Origin: Asaia bogorensis
GTDB taxonomy: Bacteria > Pseudomonadota > Alphaproteobacteria > Reyranellales > Reyranellaceae
Direction: 5' to 3'
Length of the DNA stretch: 54,599 nucleotides
Assembly: GCA_945889625.1 (NCBI GenBank)
Contig: CAMDCE010000033.1
Location: forward strand, 1 to 54,599
In this document: piece after piece, positions 33,019 through 39,139 of the stretch
Numbering within the stretch: the stretch's first letter is position 1
Layout: each line of letters begins with the position of its first letter
Program-made: the position numbers and the translations under genes
The notes under the pieces: model-generated
What the model was told of the DNA's origin: nothing
The model's input: the letters and a program-made list of their open reading frames with translations, nothing else
Database searches by the model: none

Positions 33019-33080
33019 TCCATTAGGTTTCCAGCAAGGGCGGCCTCGAAGGACCGTCCGCCACATCAAGGAGGAACACG

Positions 33081-34406
33081 ATGAGACTTCACAAGGCGGC
33101 GCTTCTGGGCGCGGCGATCGTAGCAGCCGGTTTGACGGTTGCGGCGACGGCGCAGGCCCAGAACGAGCAGTTCATTCCCGGCCTGATCTATCGGACCGGC
33201 GCCTATGCGCCCAACGGCATCCCCTTCGCCAACGGCGTGGCCGACTACTACGCCCTGATCAACGAGCGCGACGGCGGCATCAACGGCGTCAAGATCCTCT
33301 ACGAGGAGTGCGACACCGCCTACGCCACCGACCGTGGCGTGGAGTGTTACGAGCGCCTCAAGAACAAGGGCCCGACTGGCGCGGCCTACGTCAACCCGCT
33401 GAGCACCGGCATCACCTTCGCACTTACCGAGAAGGCGCCGGTCGACAAGATTCCGGTGATCTCGATGGGCTACGGCCGCTCGGAGTCGCGCGACGGCAGC
33501 GTGTTCCAGTGGAACTTCCCGCTGCTCGGCACCTACTGGTCGGCCGCCGACATCATCATGCAGCACATCGCCCTCAAGGAGGGCGGCTTCGACAAGCTCA
33601 AGGGCAAGAAGATCGTGCTGGTCTATCACGACTCGCCCTACGGCAAGGAGCCGATCGCGCTTTTGGAGCAGCGTGCCAAGATGCACGGCTTCGAATTCAC
33701 GCCGATGCCGGTCACCCATCCCGGCGTCGAGCAGAAGGCGACCTGGCTGCAGATCCGCCAGAACCGGCCGGACTACGTCCTGCTGTGGGGCTGGGGCGTC
33801 ATGAACTCGACGTCGATCAAGGAGGCCGCCGCTGTCGGCTTCCCGCGCGACAAGATGTTCGGCGTGTGGTGGTCGGGTGCCGAACCCGACGTGCGTCCGG
33901 CCGAGGGCGGCGCCAAGGGCTACTTCTCGGCCATGCTGCAGCACGGCTCCGGCCAGTTTGGCGTCCATGCCGACCTCAAGAAGTATCTCTACGACAAGGG
34001 CAAGGGCTCGGCGAAATGGGATGAGGTCGGCGAAGTCCTCTACAACCGCGGCCTGGTCAACGCCATGCTGGGCGTCGAGTCGATCCGCACGGCGCAGAAG
34101 AAGTTCGGCAACAAGCCGCTGACCGGCGAGCAGGTCCGCTGGGGCATCGAGAACCTCGACCTCAGTGCGGCACGGCTGAAGGAGCTCGGCTTCGAGGGCA
34201 TGCTGCAGCCGCTGAAGGTGAGCTGCTCCGACCACGAGGGCACCCGTGCCGGCCGCATCCAGCAGTGGGACGGCGCCAAGTGGGTCGTGGTCTCGGACTG
34301 GTATCAGTCGGACGACAAGGTGATCAAGCCGATGGTCGATGCCGCGGCCAAGAAGTACGCCGACGAGAAGAAGCTGACCGTCCGCGACTGCTCCAAGGAG
34401 AGCTGA
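33081..34406 (+). CDS. LIV-type ABC transporter substrate-binding protein
   Basis: A 441-residue periplasmic-binding protein of the Leu/Ile/Val (Peripla_BP_6) class. A Sec signal peptide spans residues 1-27 (cleavage after AQA). The two-lobed body begins with FIPGLIYRTGAYAPNG and contains KKIVLVYHDSPYGKEPI in the hinge area. Two or three Cys pairs are likely (ECDT, ECYER, SCSDHE, RDCSKES), uncommon for simple LivK proteins and typical of the longer HAAT binders that take up aromatic or amide ligands; this is inference. AAGGAGG six bases before the ATG is a consensus ribosome-binding site, which suits a protein made in excess. Confidence 0.93.
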   Translation: MRLHKAALLGAAIVAAGLTVAATAQAQNEQFIPGLIYRTGAYAPNGIPFANGVADYYALINERDGGINGVKILYEECDTAYATDRGVECYERLKNKGPTGAAYVNPLSTGITFALTEKAPVDKIPVISMGYGRSESRDGSVFQWNFPLLGTYWSAADIIMQHIALKEGGFDKLKGKKIVLVYHDSPYGKEPIALLEQRAKMHGFEFTPMPVTHPGVEQKATWLQIRQNRPDYVLLWGWGVMNSTSIKEAAAVGFPRDKMFGVWWSGAEPDVRPAEGGAKGYFSAMLQHGSGQFGVHADLKKYLYDKGKGSAKWDEVGEVLYNRGLVNAMLGVESIRTAQKKFGNKPLTGEQVRWGIENLDLSAARLKELGFEGMLQPLKVSCSDHEGTRAGRIQQWDGAKWVVVSDWYQSDDKVIKPMVDAAAKKYADEKKLTVRDCSKES

Positions 34407-34419
34407 GCCACAAGAGCTT

Positions 34420-34529
34420 CCTCCCCCGGGTCATCCGGGGGAGGTGGCCCGAAGGGTCGGAGGGGGAAAGCAACGCGAAGAACTGTTGCTTTCCCCCTCC
34501 TGTATCCTCCCCCGTGTGACGGGGGAGGA
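34420..34529. repeat. Composite palindromic element of three tandem hairpins between livK and livF
   Basis: Three perfect inverted repeats stand side by side. The first is a ten-base stem CCTCCCCCGG (34420-34429) paired with 34435-34444 around GTCAT. The second is a 16-base stem GGAGGGGGAAAGCAAC (34459-34474) paired with 34485-34500 around a ten-base loop. The third is an 11-base stem TCCTCCCCCGT (34505-34515) paired with 34519-34529 around GTG. Hairpins one and three share the CCTCCCCCG core. The structure looks like a dispersed palindromic intergenic element inserted into the operon. Its right end provides part of the purine-rich livF ribosome-binding region. Confidence 0.85.
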
Positions 34530-34540
34530 GGAAGAGGAAG

Positions 34541-35368
34541 ATGACCGTTCCCGCATCGCAGACCGCCGCCGCCAACGCCATCGATGTTTCCAACATCGAG
34601 GTGATCTACAACCACGTCATCCTGGTGCTGAAAGGCGTGTCGTTGAACGTCCCGCCGGGCGCCATCGTGGCGCTGTTGGGAGGCAACGGCGCGGGCAAGT
34701 CGACCACGTTGAAGGCGATTTCCAACCTGCTGCGCACCGAGCGCGGCGAGGTCACCAAAGGCCAGATCCATTGCCGCGGCGAGCGGGTCGATGGGCTGAC
34801 GCCCAACGACCTGGTTCAGCGCGGCGTCATCCAGGTGATGGAAGGCCGGCATTGCTTCGGCCATCTCACGGTCGAGGAGAACCTGCTGACCGGCGCCTTC
34901 ATCCAGGGTGGCAAGCGGCGCCAGATCGCCGACGATCTGGAGAAGGTCTACCACTACTTCCCGCGGCTCAAGGAGCGGCGCACCAGCCAGGCCGGCTACA
35001 CCTCGGGCGGCGAGCAGCAGATGACGGCGATCGGCCGGGCGCTGATGAGCCGGCCCACCACCATCCTGCTCGACGAGCCGTCGATGGGCTTGGCGCCGCA
35101 GCTCGTCGAGGAGATCTTCGAGATCGTGAAGAACCTCAACGAGCGTGAAAAGGTCTCGATCCTGCTGGCCGAGCAGAACACCAACGTGGCGCTGCGCTTC
35201 GCCCACTATGGCTACATCCTGGAGAACGGCCGCGTCGTGCTCGACGGCGACGCCGCGTCGTTGCGCGAAAACGAGGACGTGAAGGAATTCTATCTCGGCA
35301 TCGGCGGCGAGGGCCGCCGATCGTTCCGCGACGTCAAGCACTACCGCCGGCGCAAGCGCTGGCTTTAG
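34541..35368 (+). CDS. livF: LIV-type ABC transporter, ATP-binding protein LivF-like
   Basis: A 275-residue ABC ATPase, the second nucleotide-binding subunit of the LIV-type transporter. Walker A GGNGAGKST is near residues 46-54, the signature YTSGGEQQMTAIGRAL near 154, Walker B TILLDEPSMGLAP, and the H-loop position reads AEQN, as in LivF proteins. The ribosome-binding site AGGAAG lies immediately downstream of the three-hairpin repeat. Its last 35 bases overlap the 3' end of the convergent AhpD-like gene, but that overlap may be artificial (see the homopolymer note there). Confidence 0.94.
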   Translation: MTVPASQTAAANAIDVSNIEVIYNHVILVLKGVSLNVPPGAIVALLGGNGAGKSTTLKAISNLLRTERGEVTKGQIHCRGERVDGLTPNDLVQRGVIQVMEGRHCFGHLTVEENLLTGAFIQGGKRRQIADDLEKVYHYFPRLKERRTSQAGYTSGGEQQMTAIGRALMSRPTTILLDEPSMGLAPQLVEEIFEIVKNLNEREKVSILLAEQNTNVALRFAHYGYILENGRVVLDGDAASLRENEDVKEFYLGIGGEGRRSFRDVKHYRRRKRWL

Positions 35369-35843
35369 GTCGCGGCCGGAACCTTTTTTTCGGAACCGGC
35401 GGCGCGAAGCGGAGCGCCGCGCCCAGCCCGTTCCAGACGTTGATCGTGCCGATGGCCACGCTCAGGAACACGATCTCGCTCTCGCTGAAGTGCTTCCGAA
35501 CGACGTCATAGGCCTCGTCCGAGACGCTCCGTCCCGCGAGCTGCGTCAAGGTCTCGGCCCAGGCGAGCGCGGCGCATTCCTTGTCGGAAATGAAGCCGGC
35601 CTCCTGCCAGGTGGCCACGAGATCGAGCTTCTCCTGCTGCAAGCCCAATTTGCGCGACACGTTGAGATGGATCTGCAGGCAGAGGGCGCAGTTGTTGATC
35701 TGCGACACCCGCAGCTTGACGAGCTCGATGATCTGCTTGTCGATGCCGGACTCGTCGGCCGCCTTGCCCATGGCGAGCAGGGCGGCCTGCGCGGCGGGCG
35801 CGGTCTTGGCGAAGCTGTCGTAGGTGATGCGGACGTGCGACAC
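35334..35843 (-). CDS. Carboxymuconolactone decarboxylase/AhpD-like protein
   Basis: A 169-residue AhpD-fold protein. The redox motif is C52-A-L-C55 with H59 (NNCALCLQIHL), the pattern of alkylhydroperoxidase-like CMD proteins that act as thiol peroxidase partners. The start GTG at 35843 has AGGAGA seven bases upstream. The C-terminus is suspicious. After FAPPVP the frame crosses seven consecutive A bases and continues as a basic tail that overlaps livF. With one extra A it would read PKKKVPAAT and stop at once. So the last 15 or so residues may reflect a frameshift or base-count error. A promoter-like pair lies at 35871-35898. Confidence 0.88.
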   Translation of the reverse strand: MSHVRITYDSFAKTAPAAQAALLAMGKAADESGIDKQIIELVKLRVSQINNCALCLQIHLNVSRKLGLQQEKLDLVATWQEAGFISDKECAALAWAETLTQLAGRSVSDEAYDVVRKHFSESEIVFLSVAIGTINVWNGLGAALRFAPPVPKKRFRPRPKASACAGGSA

Positions 35844-35870
35844 GAAGCGGTCTCCTGGGCCAGCGCGCAG

Positions 35871-35898
35871 GATATAAGAACTCTGATAATGTTTTCAA
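35871..35898 (-). promoter_or_regulatory. Sigma-70-like promoter for the AhpD-like gene
   Basis: On the minus strand TTGAAA (35893-35898) and TATATC (35871-35876) are separated by 16 bases, in an AT-rich patch within GC-rich surroundings. The -10 ends 28 bases before the GTG start of the AhpD-like gene, leaving a short leader that contains its AGGAGA site. The match is partial but is the best hexamer pair I found in the window. Confidence 0.4.
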
Positions 35899-35947
35899 GC
35901 GTGGCCGTCCAGTCTACGGTGGCCGGCAAATCTGGGGAAATGTACCG

Positions 35948-37183
35948 ATGTCCAAGCATTACGACACGCTGGAGACCCGCTCGCCGGAAGAGCGCGAGAA
36001 GGCGTTGATGCAGGCCCTGCCGCTTCAGATCGCCCATGCCAAGGCCAACGCGCCGTTCTTCAAGGATTGGCTGAAGGACGTCGATCCGGCGTCGGTGACC
36101 TCGCGCGCCGTGCTGGCCAAATTGCCGGTGCTGCGCAAGTCCACGCTGGGCGAGGTGCAGAAGAAGAACCCGCCGATGGGTGGGCTGATTACCGTGCCGA
36201 TGAGCAAGGCGCGCCATGTCTTCATGTCGCCCGGCCCGATCTTCGAGATCGACACCGACGAGCCGGATTATTTCCGCGGCGCGCGGGCGATGTATGCCGG
36301 CGGCTTCCGCCCCGGCGACGTCGTCTACAACACCTTCTCCTATCACCTGACCCCCGCCGGAATCATGATGGAATCGGCGTTGCGGGCGCTGGGCTGCGCC
36401 GTGGTCCCGGGCGGTGTCGGCAACACCGAGCTGCAGCTCGACGCCATCGCTGCCATCAAGCCCAACGGCTATGTCGGCACGCCGTCGTTCCTCAAGATCC
36501 TGATCGAGAAGGCAGCCGAGCTCGGCAAGGATATCTCCTCGATCAAGCACGCTTTCGTCGGCGCCGAGGCGCTGCCGCCGTCGCTCCGCCAGATGTTCAT
36601 CGACAAGGGGATGACCTGCCTGCAGAGCTACGGCACGGCCGATCTCGGCACCATCGCCTACGAGTCCGAAGCCATCCAGGGCATGACCGTCGACGAGGGC
36701 GTGATCGTCGAGATCGTGCGCCCCGGCACCGGCGATCCGGTGCCCGAGGGCGACGTCGGCGAGGTCGTGGTGACGAGCTTCAACCGCGCCTATCCGCTGA
36801 TCCGCTTCGGCACCGGCGACATGTCGGCGGTGCTGGCGGGGCCCAGCCCCTGTGGGCGCACCAACATGCGCATCAAGGGATGGATGGGCCGCGCCGACCA
36901 GCGCACCAAGGTGCGCGGCATGTTCGTCGATCCCGCGCAGATCGACGAGATTGCCAAGAAGCACCCCGGGTTGGGCCGCCTGCGTCTGGTGATCGACTGG
37001 GTCAACCAGGCCGACGTCATGACACTCAAGGTCGAGGCCGGTCAGCCGTCGCCCGATCTCGAGAAGGCGATGACCGACACTATCCGCACCGTCTGCAAGG
37101 TCGGCGGCAAGGTCGAGTTCGCCCAGCCCGGCAGCCTGCCCAACGACGGCAAGGTGATCGACGACGTTCGGAAATACACCTGA
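35948..37183 (+). CDS. PaaK-like (phenylacetate-CoA ligase family) protein with altered P-loop
   Basis: A 411-residue member of the phenylacetate-CoA ligase family, shorter than PaaK (about 430-440). The N-terminal LQIAHAKANAPFFKDWL and the GRADQRTKVRGMFVDP hinge are family marks, and a C-terminal DGKVIDDVRKY supplies the catalytic Lys region. The adenylate-binding P-loop normally written SSGTTGxPT is replaced here by SPGPIFEID (about residues 93-101), and the A5 motif is YGTADLG. It may be a ligase with unusual nucleotide binding or a repurposed protein. TGATG overlap with the next SDR indicates a two-gene operon. Confidence 0.85.
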   Translation: MSKHYDTLETRSPEEREKALMQALPLQIAHAKANAPFFKDWLKDVDPASVTSRAVLAKLPVLRKSTLGEVQKKNPPMGGLITVPMSKARHVFMSPGPIFEIDTDEPDYFRGARAMYAGGFRPGDVVYNTFSYHLTPAGIMMESALRALGCAVVPGGVGNTELQLDAIAAIKPNGYVGTPSFLKILIEKAAELGKDISSIKHAFVGAEALPPSLRQMFIDKGMTCLQSYGTADLGTIAYESEAIQGMTVDEGVIVEIVRPGTGDPVPEGDVGEVVVTSFNRAYPLIRFGTGDMSAVLAGPSPCGRTNMRIKGWMGRADQRTKVRGMFVDPAQIDEIAKKHPGLGRLRLVIDWVNQADVMTLKVEAGQPSPDLEKAMTDTIRTVCKVGGKVEFAQPGSLPNDGKVIDDVRKYT

Positions 37184-37977
37184 TGGACCTGGGACTTGCC
37201 GGCAAGCACGCGCTGGTGACCGGCTCGACCGCCGGCATCGGCTACGCCCTGGCCAAGGGCCTGCTCGTCGAAGGCGCCAGCGTCGTGATCACCGGCCGCA
37301 CGCAGGCGAGCGTCGATGCAGCGCTCAGGCGCCTGAAGGACGCTGTCCCCGACGCCAAGGCCACTGGCATCGCCGCCGACTGTGCCACGGCGGCGGGCGC
37401 CAAGGCGGTGTTCGACCGTGTGCCCGAGCTCGACATACTGGTGAACAATCTCGGCATCTACGGACGCAAGCCTGCCTTCGAGATCACCGACGAGGAGTGG
37501 CAACGCTTCTTCGAGACCAATGTCATGAGCGGCATCCGTTTCGCCCGCCACTACGCGCCCGGCATGGCCCGGCGCGGCTGGGGCCGCGTCCTGTTCGTGT
37601 CGAGCGAGTCGGCGCTCAACATTCCCAGGGAGATGATCCATTACGGCATGACCAAGACGGCACAGCTTGCGGTCTCCCGTGGCATGGCGATGGAATTGGC
37701 CGGTACGGGCGTCACGGTGAACGCTCTGCTGCCCGGCCCGACCCATACCGAGACGACCGACAAGCTGCGCGCCGAGCGCGCCAAGTCCACCGGCAAGTCG
37801 GTGGCTGAGATCGAGGCCGATTTCTTGGTGAACTTCCGGCCGACCTCGCTGATCCGCCGCTTCACCGCGGCCGACGAGGTGGCGGCCTTGGGCGTCTATC
37901 TCTGCAGCGAGGCCGCCTCGGGGACGTCGGGCGCTGCAATGCGGGTCGATGGCGGCGTGGTCAATCAGATCATGTAG
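37183..37977 (+). CDS. SDR-family oxidoreductase
   Basis: A 264-residue classical SDR. The cofactor motif is TGSTAGIG (residues 14-21), NNLG stands for NNAG, the catalytic Ser is in LFVSSESA and the Tyr/Lys pair in HYGMTKTAQLAVSRGMA, so the active site is complete, in contrast with the SDR at the left end. The loop after the active site (NALLPGPTHTETTDKLRAERAKSTGKS) resembles SDRs annotated as 3-oxoacyl-ACP reductase-like. Its ATG overlaps the stop of the PaaK-like gene by one base. Substrate likely a CoA- or carboxylate-derived alcohol, by context only. Confidence 0.92.
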   Translation: MDLGLAGKHALVTGSTAGIGYALAKGLLVEGASVVITGRTQASVDAALRRLKDAVPDAKATGIAADCATAAGAKAVFDRVPELDILVNNLGIYGRKPAFEITDEEWQRFFETNVMSGIRFARHYAPGMARRGWGRVLFVSSESALNIPREMIHYGMTKTAQLAVSRGMAMELAGTGVTVNALLPGPTHTETTDKLRAERAKSTGKSVAEIEADFLVNFRPTSLIRRFTAADEVAALGVYLCSEAASGTSGAAMRVDGGVVNQIM

Positions 37978-37991
37978 GGCACCCCCGGAAT

Positions 37992-38080
37992 GTGAGAAAC
38001 AATCGCGAAAAAGCCCACGGCGCTTGCATTTTATGTTTCTCACCGAGGTGAGAAACGGGTGAGAAAGTGGTGGGAAACCG
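37992..38080. repeat. Array of GTGAGAAAC repeats with exact 11-bp period and an inverted copy
   Basis: Five copies of GTGAGAAAC or a close variant lie in 89 bases of non-coding DNA. Three are tandem with an exact 11-base period: GTGAGAAACGG (38048-38058), GTGAGAAAGTG (38059-38069) and GTGGGAAACCG (38070-38080). An inverted copy, GTTTCTCAC, at 38035-38043 forms a nine-base perfect palindrome with the first tandem unit around CGAG. A further direct copy is at 37992-38000. One-helical-turn spacing would place bound protein on one DNA face, as in operators or iterons. It lies 160-250 bases upstream of the exported methyltransferase gene. I do not recognise the motif. Confidence 0.75.
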
Positions 38081-38239
38081 CCGGGTGACCGTCTCCTCCG
38101 GCGTCGTTTGCATTCACTGGCCCAAAGCCTGACGCGACGGTGCCGCACTGGCAAATCTGCCACATTTCCCGTATCTAGTCGGCGTGCGGGAGCCCCGTTT
38201 CCCCTCCCACCAAAGGGGTCCGCGCCAAGGAGGAATATC

Positions 38240-39109
38240 TTGAAGAGACGCACTTTCGTCTCCGGCACCGCTGCGCTTGTGGCCGCCAGTGTGGCCCCGC
38301 CGGCTTTCGCCGCGACCATCAAACCCTACAGCTGGGATCTCAACCCGCCGACCGACACGCGCGAGAACTTCGTCGCCTGGGGCCGGGGGCGCGGCGAGGA
38401 TCCGGTGTTCCTCGGCCAGCGCTGGGATCGCTTCCAGGCGCTCTTGAAGAACAAGGACATCTGGGGCGCCGCCACCATCCGGGCCTTCCTGCTGACGCCG
38501 CGCGAGGAATTCGCGTCGGTCAATCCCGCGATCCACAAGCGCGCCTACGAGCACAACTTCCTCGACATTGGCTACGGCGTCACCATGTCGGGCCCGCATC
38601 TGCAGGGCCGCATGACCAACGTCATCGATGTGAAGCGGGGCGAGAAGGTGCTCGAGATCGGCACCGGTTCGGGCGTGCAGTCGGCCTACATCGCCAACCT
38701 CACCGAGAACGCCTACACGATCGAGATCATCAAGCCGCTCGCCGACCGCACGCGCGCGCTCTACGACAGGCTGATCGACAAGGGCTACACCGAGTACAAG
38801 CACATCAAGACCAAGGCCGCCGACGGCTACTACGGCTGGGCAGAAGCCGGACCCTTCGACAAGATCATCGTGACCTGCGGCATCGACCACGTGCCGCCGC
38901 CGCTCCTGCAGCAGCTCAAGGCTGGCGGCATGATGGTGATCCCGGTCGGCCCCCCGGGTGCGCAGCGCGTTCTCAAGGTCGCCAAGACGCAAGGCGCCGA
39001 CGGATCGATCACCACCAGCCGCGAGGATATCTACGGCGGCAAGATCGTGCCCTTCGTGCCCTTCACCAAGCTCGAAGGCGACAAGATCGTCGGCACGCAC
39101 AATCGATAG
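38240..39109 (+). CDS. Tat-exported protein-L-isoaspartate O-methyltransferase-like protein
   Basis: A 289-residue protein starting at TTG, fixed by a perfect AAGGAGG six bases upstream. The N-terminus MKRRTFVSGTAALVAASVAPPAFA is a twin-arginine signal with cleavage after AFA. The rest is a PCMT-family Rossmann methyltransferase: SAM-binding VLEIGTGSG (about 137-145), acidic strand-2 residue in YTIEI, GPFDKIIVTCGIDHVPPPLLQQLKAGGMMVIPVG, and a final FVPF. Classical PCMT repairs isoaspartate in the cytoplasm, and an exported version lacks an obvious SAM source. A GC-rich imperfect hairpin (38186-38223) precedes the ribosome-binding site. It leads a cluster with a membrane spermidine-synthase-like protein. 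Confidence 0.85.
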   Translation: MKRRTFVSGTAALVAASVAPPAFAATIKPYSWDLNPPTDTRENFVAWGRGRGEDPVFLGQRWDRFQALLKNKDIWGAATIRAFLLTPREEFASVNPAIHKRAYEHNFLDIGYGVTMSGPHLQGRMTNVIDVKRGEKVLEIGTGSGVQSAYIANLTENAYTIEIIKPLADRTRALYDRLIDKGYTEYKHIKTKAADGYYGWAEAGPFDKIIVTCGIDHVPPPLLQQLKAGGMMVIPVGPPGAQRVLKVAKTQGADGSITTSREDIYGGKIVPFVPFTKLEGDKIVGTHNR

Positions 39110-39139
39110 GCCAGGGACGCTCCTGCACGGAGTCTTGCG

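Noticed and set aside
28635..33069. Two antisense frames of more than 700 codons opposite the LIV-type operon
   Set aside because: They mirror the acyl-CoA synthetase, livG, livH and livM coding regions; the sense strand carries clear family motifs throughout.
37992..38080. CRISPR-like array
   Set aside because: The repeat units are only nine to eleven bases and contiguous, without spacers of 30 or so bases; no cas genes are present.
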